Counted from the stretch's first letter, positions 1 to 8,813 are shown. The stretch: 64,000 nt of DNA from Desulfofundulus thermobenzoicus (GCF_009428905.1 NZ_WHYR01000005.1:44203-108202); one strand, 5' to 3'. Made by a program: numbers and translations. Notes: generated by a model from the letters alone, not told the origin.

Positions 1-869
1 ACCTCTGGAGCAAGATATCCACCAATCCCGGTCGGCCCGTTTCCCGGGTGGTTATTGAATCCACCTCTCCCTTCCCCTACGAAATCGTGGAATATACTCC
101 CGGTGAACTGGTGCTGACCGCTGTGAAAGCCAGGGCCAACATGTACTGCAACACCATTGATATTTATGACGGTCTCATTGACCGGGTCAGGGTGGAAGAA
201 TCTTCCCGGGGCGTGGTCTTTCATATTCAGCTGAACCATCCGGCCCCCTGTAAGGTCGACATGGAACCGGGAATACCCGCCCGCACCATTTTAACCTTTG
301 ACCGGGACATTTTAAGACAAATATGTAAAAATAAAGTGCTCATCATAGACCCCGGCCACGGTGGCAATGATCCGGGAGGCAGGGGACCGGTGGATCTGCT
401 GGAAAAACATGTGACCATGCAGATGTCCCTGGAATTAAAAAAACTTTTAATCCCCCTGGAAGTCCGGGTACACCTTACCCGGCAGAAGGATGAGACCATA
501 TCCCAGCGGTCACGTTTTAACCTGGCGGCAAAAATTGGGGCGGATCTGTGGATCGGCATCCATACCCATCACGATCCCGATGCCGCCGTTGCCGGTTCGG
601 CGGTCAAATATAACCCCGGTTCTGACGGTTCGGCCCGGCTGGCCGAACTGGTGCTGACGGAACTGATCCGTAAAATTAAACGTCACTCCCGGGGAACCCA
701 CCCCGATCCGGGTTTAAGGGCGCTGGGGAAACTACCGGCGATCATCGTCGAACCCGTGGCCATTTCCAACTGGGTGGAAGAAGGGCTTTTGCGTAATCCC
801 ACTTTTTATGTTAAAACCGCCCAGGGAATAATCAATGGATTGAGCAATTTCTGGTCGTCTCGGAAATGA
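1..869 (+). CDS. N-acetylmuramoyl-L-alanine amidase (Amidase_3), 5' end outside window
   Basis: This is a zinc-dependent peptidoglycan amidase that cuts the amide bond between N-acetylmuramic acid and L-alanine. The reading frame is open to base 3 with no stop, so the gene very probably begins upstream; the GTG at 48 is only the first start codon inside the window. The first ~100 residues look like an AMIN-type beta domain. The catalytic domain follows with the zinc-binding motif IDPGHGGNDPG, a second histidine in the GIHTHHD segment and a late glutamate in IIVEPVAISN. It ends with TGA at 867. In a spore former it could act in cell separation or cortex turnover; the exact role is not shown by the sequence. 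Confidence 0.88.
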   Translation, partial: LWSKISTNPGRPVSRVVIESTSPFPYEIVEYTPGELVLTAVKARANMYCNTIDIYDGLIDRVRVEESSRGVVFHIQLNHPAPCKVDMEPGIPARTILTFDRDILRQICKNKVLIIDPGHGGNDPGGRGPVDLLEKHVTMQMSLELKKLLIPLEVRVHLTRQKDETISQRSRFNLAAKIGADLWIGIHTHHDPDAAVAGSAVKYNPGSDGSARLAELVLTELIRKIKRHSRGTHPDPGLRALGKLPAIIVEPVAISNWVEEGLLRNPTFYVKTAQGIINGLSNFWSSRK

Positions 870-1127
870 TTCTGCCAAAATAGTCCATCAGAACAATATC
901 ACGTAAAAGGCATGGTGTTGTGCCGGAATGAAACATGAGAAGCAGGGTGTGAGAGCTAAGAAGCGGGGTGTAAGATTATTGCCGGCTTTGGCCCGGCCAA
1001 AACCTACCTAAATCTCACCTCTCACCTCTCAACAGCCCTCCAGGTATACTTTTCCCTGCTCCGTATAAGAATATAAGGAACAAATAGACATTTTAACTTC
1101 AAACGACCGCGGCAGCCGGTGATATTC

Positions 1128-2036
1128 ATGTTGCGTTACACTCTGGTCATTCTGTTCCTGTTTCTGTACGGTCTGGGACACCCCCTTCCGGCCCCGGCCG
1201 GGGAACACCGGTGCGGGGAAAACGAACCGGTGCAACTCACCGCCCCCTTTCACCGGGGCAGGGATATTGCCAACCTGCAACAATGCCTTACGGTGATTGG
1301 TTACTTCCAGGGAAAGAACAGCGGTTATTATGACCAACCCACCATGCGGGCTGTGTGCCGTTTTCAAAGGGATCACGGCCTCACCCCCACCGGGGTGGTG
1401 GATCAGGCCACCTGGCAGGCCCTGAGCCTGGCCATGATTGCCCGGGCGGTACCGGAAGCCGCTCCCTCTCCCCATTATGATCTCTTTATCCTGGTAAACA
1501 CGGAAAACCTCACCCTGACTGTTTTTTCCCGGGGGCAACCGGTGCGCCAGTATCCCGTGGCCCTGGGACGGCCCGGATCGGAAACTCCAACGGGTCAGTG
1601 GAAGGTAATCGATAAGTCGGCCGAATACGTACCCGGCATGGGCCCCCGCTGGTTGGGCCTGAACATTCCCACGGGAACCTTCGGCATCCACGGCACGGAC
1701 AGTCCCTGGTCCATCGGCACCTTCGCCAGCGCCGGTTGCGTACGCCTGCACAACGCCCACGTACTGGAGTTATACGATTGGGTTTCCGAGGGCACACCGG
1801 TATTAATCCTGGGCAACCCCTTAAAGAACGGCTATCCGGTTTTGTATTCCGGCAGCTGCGGAAGCGTGGTGCAGGAAGTGCAGCGGACATTGCACAGACT
1901 GGGGTATTACGAAGACAAACCCGACGGTGTTTTCGGAACGGGTACGGCCAGGGCGGTGTCCAGGTTCCGGGAAAAACACGGCCTGTCCCCCGCGGCCGTG
2001 GTGGACGAGCCGGTTTACCGGTTGCTGGGACTGTAA
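1128..2036 (+). CDS. L,D-transpeptidase with two peptidoglycan-binding domains
   Basis: An exported enzyme expected to form or remodel 3-3 peptidoglycan cross-links. The N-terminus is a signal peptide (hydrophobic run LVILFLFLYGLG). A PG_binding_1 domain follows (about residues 35-90), then a YkuD catalytic domain (about 118-230) with the histidine in FGIHGTDSPWS and the catalytic SAGCVRLHN motif, then a second PG_binding_1 domain (about 240-300). Flanking domains on both sides of YkuD point to tight wall attachment. The ATG at 1128 is preferred to a GTG nine bases upstream; neither has a strong ribosome-binding site. A dispersed repeat follows directly. Confidence 0.9.
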   Translation: MLRYTLVILFLFLYGLGHPLPAPAGEHRCGENEPVQLTAPFHRGRDIANLQQCLTVIGYFQGKNSGYYDQPTMRAVCRFQRDHGLTPTGVVDQATWQALSLAMIARAVPEAAPSPHYDLFILVNTENLTLTVFSRGQPVRQYPVALGRPGSETPTGQWKVIDKSAEYVPGMGPRWLGLNIPTGTFGIHGTDSPWSIGTFASAGCVRLHNAHVLELYDWVSEGTPVLILGNPLKNGYPVLYSGSCGSVVQEVQRTLHRLGYYEDKPDGVFGTGTARAVSRFREKHGLSPAAVVDEPVYRLLGL

Positions 2037-2040
2037 CCCC

Positions 2041-2230
2041 GTGGTGTGTATCCTACGCCGAAGTCAAAGGGTGAGTGGATGAAAGAGCCCCGCCTTATGG
2101 AAGCTGGCAGGTAGCTATTCAGATAAGCCGGCGTAGGCACGGCGTTATCCCGCTTACTCCGGTGCTTCGCAATGTCGTTCGCTCCGGGCAACGCCGTACC
2201 TTTGTATTAACCACCGGTTTCAATAAACAC
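2041..2230. repeat. Copy A of a dispersed palindromic repeat
   Basis: The stretch 2108-2230 on the minus strand reads GAAACCGGTGGTTAATACAA, then GGTACGGCGTTGCC, then CATTGCGAAGC, then AGCGGGATAACGCCGTGCC. The same order occurs at 52388-52690 (copy C), and its left part at 41965-42035 (copy B). The inner arms GGCACGGCGTT and AACGCCGTACC are inverted repeats. A second right-end-like block lies at 2041-2080 in direct orientation. No ORF in it looks real. Confidence 0.7.
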
Positions 2231-2253
2231 TTACGCTGGCGGAATATTTATGG

Positions 2254-3222
2254 TTGAAAAGTCTTTTCCCGCCCCGGTTATCCCTCCCCTGCCCGGTGCA
2301 TATATTTGTCCATAGGCAAAGTTGTCCACGGGCAGGTGATGTTTCCATAGACCGTATATTACTTATTGCTGCACTTACGGCAGTCATTCATCTGACTGAT
2401 ACGCTGGTTTATGCCGTGAGACTGTCCGGGGTGATTACCAGGCGCCTGGCCACAGCCTTTTCCCTGTTTCAATTAATATCCCTGCTGGCCAGCACCGCCA
2501 ACCTGATTCAGGCGCCCCTGTTATCATCGGTGGTGGAACGAACCATTAACACCGGCCTGCAGCACACCGGTACCGCCGGGCAAAACCTGCTGGAGTCACC
2601 CCTGTACTACCAGCAACTGGCCCATCTTTGCCTGGATATTCGCATGATTATTTTCGCGGCCACCCTGGGCACTGTGGCTGGCGTGCTCTCAACCCCGGCC
2701 TTCAACTATATTTTCACCAGGGTGATTTTCCTTTTTGAAGAGGCCGGTTCCATTCCCCGGCTGATCCTGATGTTGCTCTCGCCATACCGCCTGGCCCGTA
2801 CATTGCACAAAAGGCCCCGGTATGGGGTTACCTTCAGGCCTTCCCTGCCCGCCCGGCCCCGGAATATCCCCATGGCCTTTCTGGCGGCCAATACCCTGGT
2901 CATCGGCATCTGGACCACGGGGGTTTTATCGGCGTTATACGCCGGCGCCCTGCTGCCGGACTACCGCTCCACGGCCAGCCTTCTTTCCGGGGTGGTTAAC
3001 GGCGCAGCCACCATTCTTTCGGCCATGATTGTGGATCCCACAGCAGCCACCATTACCGACCAGGCACTGCGGGGAACCAGGGATCAGCGGGATGTGCGCC
3101 AGATGGTTTATTACCTGTGTTTGACCAGGGTTTTAGGTACCATCCTGGCCCAGGCCCTTTTCCTGCCGGCCGCCGTATTGATTAAAGAAGTGGCCCTGGT
3201 CATTGCCGTTTCCAATCACTAA
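2254..3222 (+). CDS. amj: Amj-type lipid II flippase (DUF2837)
   Basis: A multi-pass membrane protein of the Amj/YdaH family, which can move lipid-linked peptidoglycan precursor across the membrane as an alternative to MurJ. The family signature is seen from about residue 30 onwards: LTAVIHLTDTLVYAVRLSG, then FSLFQLISLLASTANLIQAP. About six hydrophobic segments follow. The TTG start at 2254 is simply the longest; the recognisable family N-terminus begins near base 2345, so the first ~30 residues may be untranslated. No good ribosome-binding site settles this. It lies among cell-wall genes, which fits the role. Confidence 0.8.
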   Translation: MKSLFPPRLSLPCPVHIFVHRQSCPRAGDVSIDRILLIAALTAVIHLTDTLVYAVRLSGVITRRLATAFSLFQLISLLASTANLIQAPLLSSVVERTINTGLQHTGTAGQNLLESPLYYQQLAHLCLDIRMIIFAATLGTVAGVLSTPAFNYIFTRVIFLFEEAGSIPRLILMLLSPYRLARTLHKRPRYGVTFRPSLPARPRNIPMAFLAANTLVIGIWTTGVLSALYAGALLPDYRSTASLLSGVVNGAATILSAMIVDPTAATITDQALRGTRDQRDVRQMVYYLCLTRVLGTILAQALFLPAAVLIKEVALVIAVSNH

Positions 3223-3333
3223 AAATGGGCCACCGGACAGGCACACAATTGTCGCCGGCGGATAACCTGATATTAGCTGTGCTCACCCGCCCGGGCCCGG
3301 TTATCAGAGCACGGCGAAAGGTGATGATGCCCT

Positions 3334-3987
3334 GTGCGCTGCTGCACCATACCCATCCGTACCCATGTAATCAACGAACAGGACGATATTGTGTCCCTGG
3401 TCCAACGCTATACCACCGGCATAGCCGGTCCCGGAGATGTGATTGCCATTGCCGAAAGCGTGGTGGCCATTACGCAGAAAAGAGCCATATTACCGGAAGA
3501 CGTTCATCCGGGACTGCTGGCCCGCTTCCTGTGCCGCTTTCCCGCCAAACACGGCAGCCTGGCCACTCCGCCGGCCATGGAACTGGCCATCAGGGAGGCC
3601 GGACCGGCAAGGATCCTTTTGGGCTGTGCAGCCGCAGCCCTGGGCCGGCTATTGGGCAGGCGGGGCCTGTTTTACCTGGTGGCCGGACGGGAACTGGCCT
3701 TTATCGACGACATTGCCGGTACCATGTGGCCCTATGAAAGACATATTATCCTCGGTCCTCAAAAACCGGGCAAAATCGTAGCGGCCATTAAAGAAGCCAC
3801 CGGTGTCGATGCAGTGATTGCCGATGTCAACGATATCCGCTGTGTGGACATCCTGGCGGCCACCACCCCGGCAAGCAGGAAAATAGCCCGGGAAGCACTG
3901 GTTGACAATCCCTTTGGCAACGACGACCAGCAAACACCCATCGTGGTTATCAAAACGGTGAAGGAGGCGTCAGACCAGGCCGCATGA
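3334..3987 (+). CDS. CofE-like (F420-0:gamma-glutamyl ligase family) protein
   Basis: Related to coenzyme F420-0:L-glutamate ligase, which adds glutamate to F420-0 using GTP. Seen are the N-terminal pattern TIPIRTHVINEQDDI and GPGDVIAIAESVVAITQKR, then a long alpha/beta region to residue 217. The GTG at 3334 has AAAGGTG about ten bases before it. Its stop overlaps the longest possible frame of the next gene, so the two are probably co-transcribed. No other F420 biosynthesis gene is visible, so the true substrate in this organism may differ; the family assignment is firmer than the reaction. Confidence 0.75.
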   Translation: MRCCTIPIRTHVINEQDDIVSLVQRYTTGIAGPGDVIAIAESVVAITQKRAILPEDVHPGLLARFLCRFPAKHGSLATPPAMELAIREAGPARILLGCAAAALGRLLGRRGLFYLVAGRELAFIDDIAGTMWPYERHIILGPQKPGKIVAAIKEATGVDAVIADVNDIRCVDILAATTPASRKIAREALVDNPFGNDDQQTPIVVIKTVKEASDQAA

Positions 3988-4121
3988 ACAGCGGCGTGAA
4001 ACCTTTGGTAAATACGGCGGCGCCACCGGCCGGGCGGCAACCATTATCCGCCGCCGGAATCCCGCAAGCAACCCCGGGTTTGGCGCCAGATAAGAAACAC
4101 AATGGAAATGGAGGGGGCACC

Positions 4122-4580
4122 TTGTTACCAACGCCAACCAAATATACCCTGGTGGCCGGAGCCGGGGAAGGACAGACACCCTTAAACGCCTTTGACCGGG
4201 CACTTTTAGAGTCAGGAGCCGGTAACGTCAATCTAATCCGGGTAAGCAGCATCCTGCCGCCCGGTGCCCGGTACGTGGAAACCCTCCCCCTGCCTCCGGG
4301 AGCCCTGGTGCCCGTAGCCTACGGGGCCATAAAATCCAGCACCCCCGGCGACCGCATTGCCGCCGCCGTGGCCGTGGGCATCCCCGAACAGGGCTTTGGA
4401 GTGATTATGGAATACTCCGGATACAATTACCGGGAAGAGGCGGAACGGATTATCCGCCAGATGGTGGAGGAAGCCTTTGCCATGCGGGGAATGGAAATAA
4501 AAACATATATGGTGAAAGCGGTGGAACACCGGGTACAAAAAGCCGGCGCCGCCTTCGCCGGCCTTTTGATGTGGTATTGA
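4122..4580 (+). CDS. pdaD: Pyruvoyl-dependent arginine decarboxylase
   Basis: Converts arginine to agmatine for polyamine synthesis. The enzyme self-cleaves at a Ser-Ser bond to make its pyruvoyl cofactor. The expected site is visible as VSSILPPGA (Ser42-Ser43 from the start used here), and the N-terminal motif VAGAGEGQTPLNAFD matches the family. The open frame extends back to 3984, but a strong GGAGGGGG sits directly before the TTG at 4122 and gives the usual ~150-residue length, so that start is chosen. No agmatinase or spermidine synthase gene is in the window. A terminator follows. Confidence 0.9.
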   Translation: MLPTPTKYTLVAGAGEGQTPLNAFDRALLESGAGNVNLIRVSSILPPGARYVETLPLPPGALVPVAYGAIKSSTPGDRIAAAVAVGIPEQGFGVIMEYSGYNYREEAERIIRQMVEEAFAMRGMEIKTYMVKAVEHRVQKAGAAFAGLLMWY

Positions 4581-4588
4581 GCCAGGAA

Positions 4589-4613
4589 CCGGGCAACCTG
4601 CCCGGTCTTTTTT
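4589..4613 (+). terminator. Rho-independent terminator after pdaD
   Basis: A perfect 7-bp stem CCGGGCA/TGCCCGG with a three-base loop is followed by TCTTTTTT. Confidence 0.85.
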
Positions 4614-4709
4614 ATTGTTGCATTAACCCCCCTCCCCCCTTTTCCTGCCCGCCAATTCGGGATAAAATAAAGTGGATTATCCGGTACCATCCAAAGGCGG
4701 TTGAAGACC

Positions 4710-5273
4710 ATGCGCATCATTGTGGCCATAACCGGCGCATCCGGAGCCATTTACGGCATAACCCTGCTGGAACAACTGCGCCTTTTGCACATTGAAACCC
4801 ACTTTATTTACAGCCCGTGGGGGGTAAAAACCATCGCCCTGGAAACCGGCCTGACCCTGGACCAGGCCACAACCCTGAGCAGTTACTGTTATCCGGCCAG
4901 CGATCTTACCGCGCCGGTGGCCAGCGGGTCCTTTTTGCACCAGGGTATGGTTGTCGCCCCCTGCAGCATGAAAACCCTGGCGGCCATTGCCTGTGGTTTG
5001 GCCGACAACCTGATTACCCGGGCCGCCGATGTGACTATAAAGGAAAGGCGCCCCCTGATCCTGATGGTCAGGGAAACGCCTTTGAGCGCCATTCACCTGG
5101 AAAACATGCTCAAACTGGCCCGCCTGGGCGTGACCATCCTGCCGCCGGTACCGGCCTTTTACCATCGCCCACAAACCATCCAGCACCTGGTGGATCAAAC
5201 GGTAGGCCGGGCGCTGGATTTACTGGGCATCACCCATAACCTGGGGGTAAGATGGGGAGAAAAGAACCACTAG
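4710..5273 (+). CDS. ubiX: UbiX-type flavin prenyltransferase
   Basis: Attaches a dimethylallyl unit to FMN, making the prenylated flavin cofactor used by UbiD-type decarboxylases. The N-terminal flavin-binding motif VAITGASGAIYG and the later MVVAPCSMKTLAAIACG and RETPLSAIHLENM segments are typical; the length is 187 residues. The ATG at 4710 is preferred over an upstream TTG because AAAGGCGG then lies at a workable distance. No ubiD partner is in the window. The 3' end overlaps the convergent CBS gene by four bases. Confidence 0.93.
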   Translation: MRIIVAITGASGAIYGITLLEQLRLLHIETHFIYSPWGVKTIALETGLTLDQATTLSSYCYPASDLTAPVASGSFLHQGMVVAPCSMKTLAAIACGLADNLITRAADVTIKERRPLILMVRETPLSAIHLENMLKLARLGVTILPPVPAFYHRPQTIQHLVDQTVGRALDLLGITHNLGVRWGEKNH

Positions 5274-5749
5274 TCTTCCAAAAAGCTGTCAAAGATGTCC
5301 ACCAGACTGGCGGATCTGATTATACCCACCGCTTTTAGCTCCCGGTCCACCACCGGCACGTTGTGTATTTCATTTTTAATCATCAACAGGGCCACTTCCT
5401 GGACGGGAGTTTCCTCGAGAACATAAATTTCCCGTAACGGACGCATTATTTCCCACACCCTCATCCGGCCGATTTGCCTCATTCGTCCGGCGGCGGAACA
5501 GCTCAAGCAGGGCGCTGTCCAGGCATAACCGGGAAGCTTGACCACATGGGTATCCAGCGCCCGCAAAACCAAACGGATGGTTAAAAAGCCAATCAGACGG
5601 CCATCATCATCCATTATGGCCAGGGATTCCTGCCCGAGTTTAACAGCTTCCTTCAGTGCCCCCATGGCCTCCTTGAAGCTGGCCTCGGCGTGCACCTTTA
5701 CCAGCCTTCTCACGGGAATCATTTTATCTTTTGCGTGACAATCAGTCAT
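5270..5749 (-). CDS. CBS-domain pair protein
   Basis: A stand-alone pair of CBS domains (159 residues), a fold that usually binds adenosine nucleotides and regulates a partner. The first CBS covers about residues 5-62 (MIPVRRLVKVHAEASFKEA) and the second about 92-155 (MRPLREIYVLEETPVQEVA). Between them is a linker with a Cys-x2-Cys pair (PCLSCSAAGRMRQIGRMR), unusual for simple CBS proteins and possibly metal-binding. The ATG at 5749 is chosen because GGAGGG is then properly spaced; the longer frame starts at a GTG at 5758. The partner is unknown. Confidence 0.8.
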   Translation of the reverse strand: MTDCHAKDKMIPVRRLVKVHAEASFKEAMGALKEAVKLGQESLAIMDDDGRLIGFLTIRLVLRALDTHVVKLPGYAWTAPCLSCSAAGRMRQIGRMRVWEIMRPLREIYVLEETPVQEVALLMIKNEIHNVPVVDRELKAVGIIRSASLVDIFDSFLED

Positions 5750-5795
5750 CTTGGCCACCCCCTCCAGGACAACCTGATTTCACCTCAAAAAAATC

Positions 5796-6758
5796 CTATA
5801 ACATGTTTCTCTTTCTAAAAACCAGCAGAATAACCATGGACAAAACAAAGGAAAGGGTAACTATCCCTGGAAAGGCAGCTGCCGAGCGCTGGAAAGGCAA
5901 ATCAACATTCATTCCATATAAGCTGAACACCATGGTGGGAATCATTAAAAGAATGGTTACAGAAGTAAGAAACTTCATTACCATGTTTAAATTATTGGAG
6001 ATAACCGAAGCGTACGCGTCCATGGTGCTGCTCAAAATCTGAGCGTAAATATCACTCATTTCAATGGCCTGCTTGTTTTCGGTAATTACATCTTCCAGCA
6101 GGTCCTCATCTTCCTCATACATTTTAATCAGGCGATCATTTACCTCCAGCGGTTCCGGATCCTTGGCCAGGTGGGATTTGAGCAGCTTCTCCATAACGAT
6201 CTCATTGGCTTTTAAAGAGGTGGTAAAATATACCAGGCTTTTCTCCAGACCCAACAATTTAATTAACTCTTCATTTTTTGTGGAGCGATGCAGCCTCTGC
6301 TGTGTCTCTTCGCTTTTTTTATCAATCTGCCTGAGATAACGCAGATAATAAAGGGCGGTCTTAAAAAAAATCTGTAATAAAAAACGGGTTTTTTTAAAGG
6401 TATAAAAACCCTTGGTCCGGCAGGAAACAAACTCATTTAAAACGGCTATATCCTCAAGACAGACGGTGATCATTATATTTTCCGTGAAAATGATCCCCAG
6501 GGGGATGGTGTCGTAAACATTATCCCGGATCACCGGCACCCGGATAATAATGAGCACACAACCTTCTTCCACTTCTATGCGGGATGTCTCTTCCTCATCC
6601 AGCGGGTATTCCAAAAAATCCGCCGGCAAGCCCAGTTGTCCAATCACTTGCTGTATTTCGTCCCTGGTAGGATTGACCAGGTTGATCCAGCTGCCCTTTT
6701 CACCCAGTACATCAATTTCCGTCAGCGTTTCATCCACACTTTTATATACCTTCAGCAA
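5796..6758 (-). CDS. corA: CorA-family divalent metal (Mg2+) transporter
   Basis: A channel-like transporter for Mg2+ or Co2+. The large cytoplasmic N-terminal domain is followed by two C-terminal membrane helices; the first ends in the signature YGMNVDLP (GMN motif). The length is 320 residues. Translation appears to begin at TTG 6758 after a G-rich GGGGGTG. A 28-codon ORF with a much better ribosome-binding site lies just upstream, and a promoter-like sequence is at 6948-6977. Regulation through the leader is possible but not demonstrated. Confidence 0.9.
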   Translation of the reverse strand: MLKVYKSVDETLTEIDVLGEKGSWINLVNPTRDEIQQVIGQLGLPADFLEYPLDEEETSRIEVEEGCVLIIIRVPVIRDNVYDTIPLGIIFTENIMITVCLEDIAVLNEFVSCRTKGFYTFKKTRFLLQIFFKTALYYLRYLRQIDKKSEETQQRLHRSTKNEELIKLLGLEKSLVYFTTSLKANEIVMEKLLKSHLAKDPEPLEVNDRLIKMYEEDEDLLEDVITENKQAIEMSDIYAQILSSTMDAYASVISNNLNMVMKFLTSVTILLMIPTMVFSLYGMNVDLPFQRSAAAFPGIVTLSFVLSMVILLVFRKRNML

Positions 6759-6786
6759 TAATTACACACCCCCGTTTCTGAACTTT

Positions 6787-6873
6787 TCAGGGGCGGTCCC
6801 GCCTTCCCATGGTGTACCGGGACCGGCCCCGGATTTGGATAAATTCAAATGACTACTTGGGTCTGTGTCCACG
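6787..6873 (-). CDS. Small ORF (28 residues) in the corA leader
   Basis: GTG at 6873 is preceded by a near-perfect ribosome-binding site, TTTGGAGGTGATACC. The predicted peptide begins VDTDPSSHLNLIQIRG and ends RRDRP, and is arginine-rich in its second half. It ends about 30 bases before the corA start. No family is recognised. It may be a leader peptide coupled to corA translation or an independent small protein. The strong Shine-Dalgarno is the only direct support. Confidence 0.45.
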
Positions 6874-6947
6874 GTATCACCTCCAAATAAAAAAGCCTTT
6901 ACCATCTAAAAAAGCCGAAAACCCTGGTTGGCTTTCCAGCCACCACT

Positions 6948-6977
6948 ACAGTAACAGATTTGTTCCAACACTGTCAA
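6948..6977 (-). promoter_or_regulatory. Sigma-A-like promoter for the corA unit
   Basis: On the minus strand TTGACA (6977-6972) and TACTGT (6953-6948) are separated by 18 bases. A hairpin AGCC...GGCT with a T-run lies between it and the small ORF, which could terminate era transcripts or attenuate corA. Confidence 0.5.
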
Positions 6978-6983
6978 GGTAAA

Positions 6984-7886
6984 TTAATGTTCCCTGGTGT
7001 AGCCGAAATCTTTTAAGTACGGGTCGCGGTTACGCCAGTCGGGTTTCACTTTGACCCACAAATCCAGATATATTTTCGACCCCAGGAGGGCTTCCATTTC
7101 TTCCCTGGCCAGGCGGCCCACTTCCCTGAGCATACGCCCCCCTTTCCCGATTAAAATGGCCTTCTGGGATTCCCGCTCGGCATAAATAACCGCCCGGACG
7201 TAAACCAGTTGCGCAGATCTTTTTTCCACTTCCTCCACCACCACGGCCACGGCGTGGGGCACCTCCTGATTGGTCAGGTGGAGCACCTTTTCCCGGATCA
7301 ATTCGGCCATGATAAAACGTTCCGGCCGGTCGGTGATCATCTCGTCGGGATAATACTGCGGGCCAAAGGGCAGGTAGGAAACCACCAGGTTGAACAGCCG
7401 TTCCAGGTTTTCCCCCTCCAGGGCGGATACCGGAACAATTTCCGCAAAGGAAAATTTTTGCCGGAATTGATCAATCAGGGGCAAAAGCTCATTTTTATTC
7501 CCAAGCAGATCGATTTTATTGATCACCAGGAAAACAGGGGTTTTTATCTCCCGCAGCTGATTGATGATATATTCGTCTCCCGGCCCGGGGGCCGTTGCCT
7601 CCACCAGGAAAAGAACCACATCCACTTCCCGCAGGGCGCTTAAAGCCACATCCACCATGTATTCACCCAGTTTGTGTTTTGGTTTATGAATCCCCGGCGT
7701 ATCCAGGAAAACCACCTGGGCGTCGGCACGGGTAACCACGGAATGGATCTTGTGGCGGGTGGTCTGGGGCTTGTCGGACATGATGGCCACCTTCTGGCCC
7801 ACCAGCCGGTTTAACAGGGTGGACTTGCCCACATTGGGCCTGCCCACCAGGGCTACAAACCCGGAACGAAACTGTTCCTGTACCAC
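6984..7886 (-). CDS. era: GTPase Era
   Basis: Essential GTPase that binds 16S rRNA and helps assemble the 30S ribosomal subunit. G1 (GRPNVGKST), G2/G3 (DTPGIHKPKHKLG) and G4 (NKID) are present, with a C-terminal KH RNA-binding domain (AILIGKGGRMLREVG). The GTG at 7886 is chosen: it gives 300 residues, the normal Era length, and AGGGGGAGT is suitably spaced. The longer frame to 7994 would run back into cdd. It is the last gene of the yqfC-era operon. Confidence 0.97.
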   Translation of the reverse strand: MVQEQFRSGFVALVGRPNVGKSTLLNRLVGQKVAIMSDKPQTTRHKIHSVVTRADAQVVFLDTPGIHKPKHKLGEYMVDVALSALREVDVVLFLVEATAPGPGDEYIINQLREIKTPVFLVINKIDLLGNKNELLPLIDQFRQKFSFAEIVPVSALEGENLERLFNLVVSYLPFGPQYYPDEMITDRPERFIMAELIREKVLHLTNQEVPHAVAVVVEEVEKRSAQLVYVRAVIYAERESQKAILIGKGGRMLREVGRLAREEMEALLGSKIYLDLWVKVKPDWRNRDPYLKDFGYTREH

Positions 7887-7935
7887 CGTCGTACTCCCCC
7901 TCAACGCCGTGCCATTGTTATCTGGCCATATCCTT

Positions 7936-8412
7936 TTACCTTTCCACCGGTTCGGTGACGCGCACCGGCCCGGACCGGGAGGCCTCCCGGTCAACCGTTT
8001 CCTCCCCTTTCAGTTGAAAAGCCTCCGGGAGCAGGCCGGCCACCGTTTGCACCCGGTAGTCCCCCCGGTCGTTGCACATATAAACCGCCAGATCCGGTGC
8101 AAACTCGGCCAGCACCTGGCGGCAGGCGCCACAGGGCGCGCAGTATTCCCGGTCATCCCAGATGACGGCCAGGGCGGCGAATTCCCTTTCACCGTTGCTC
8201 ACCGCTTTAAACAGGGCCACCCTTTCAGCGCAGATGGACAGGCCGTAAGAAGCATTCTCAATATTACAACCGGAATATAACCGCCCTGCCTGCGTCAACA
8301 GGGCCGCTCCCACCGAAAAACCAGAATAGGGGGCATAGGCCTTTTCCCGGGCGGCCCGGGCGGTATTGATCAATTTTTCCACTGGAAATTGCATCATCGG
8401 CAGATCAATCAT
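7936..8412 (-). CDS. cdd: Cytidine deaminase
   Basis: Deaminates cytidine and deoxycytidine in pyrimidine salvage. The catalytic zinc site is clear: CAER (with the proton-shuttle glutamate) and PCGACRQ. The length is 158 residues, with a charged ~25-residue C-terminal tail beyond the usual ~132-residue core. Its start overlaps the dgkA stop by one base, so translation is likely coupled. Gene order dgkA-cdd-era is the standard Firmicutes arrangement. Confidence 0.95.
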   Translation of the reverse strand: MIDLPMMQFPVEKLINTARAAREKAYAPYSGFSVGAALLTQAGRLYSGCNIENASYGLSICAERVALFKAVSNGEREFAALAVIWDDREYCAPCGACRQVLAEFAPDLAVYMCNDRGDYRVQTVAGLLPEAFQLKGEETVDREASRSGPVRVTEPVER

Positions 8413-8807
8413 TATTTTATACCTCCTCCCGCAGACGAAATACGGTGCAATAAAGCCATAAGATAGGGGTAAAAAACCAGAACACCCACCACCACCGCAT
8501 TAATGGCCGCCAGCAGGACGGCCCCGGCGGCCACATCCTTGGCCACCCTGGCCAGGGGATGATAGCGCCGGGTATAAAGATCCACCACCGCTTCCAGGGC
8601 GGTATTGAACATTTCCGCCACCAGCACCAGGGCAATGGTCAGGCAAAGCAAAGACAGCTCCCCGGCGGGCACTCCCAGCATAAAGGCCGCCAACAGCACC
8701 AGCAGGGCCGCTCCAAAATGAAAGCGCAAATTGGCCTGGGTGCGCCAGGCATGGGCCAGGCCGGCCAGGGCGTAACCCAGGCTCCTTCCAAAACCACCCC
8801 GGGGCAT
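8412..8807 (-). CDS. dgkA: Diacylglycerol kinase / undecaprenol kinase
   Basis: Small three-helix membrane kinase. In Gram-positive bacteria this family usually phosphorylates undecaprenol, feeding the wall carrier-lipid pool. The family motif AEMFNTALEAVVDLYT and the later AKDVAAGAVLLAA are present, and the length of 131 residues is typical. It starts six bases after the ybeY stop. Confidence 0.93.
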   Translation of the reverse strand: MPRGGFGRSLGYALAGLAHAWRTQANLRFHFGAALLVLLAAFMLGVPAGELSLLCLTIALVLVAEMFNTALEAVVDLYTRRYHPLARVAKDVAAGAVLLAAINAVVVGVLVFYPYLMALLHRISSAGGGIK

Positions 8808-8813
8808 ACTTCT

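Noticed and set aside
870..1118. TCTCACCTCTCAC direct repeats (also at 32290-32310)
   Set aside because: They are too short and too simple to call an element.
3984..4121. N-terminal extension of the arginine decarboxylase to 3984
   Set aside because: The strong GGAGGGGG and TTG at 4122 give the normal family length; the extension resembles nothing.
6878..6980. M-box Mg2+ riboswitch before corA
   Set aside because: The leader is too short and only simple hairpins are visible.
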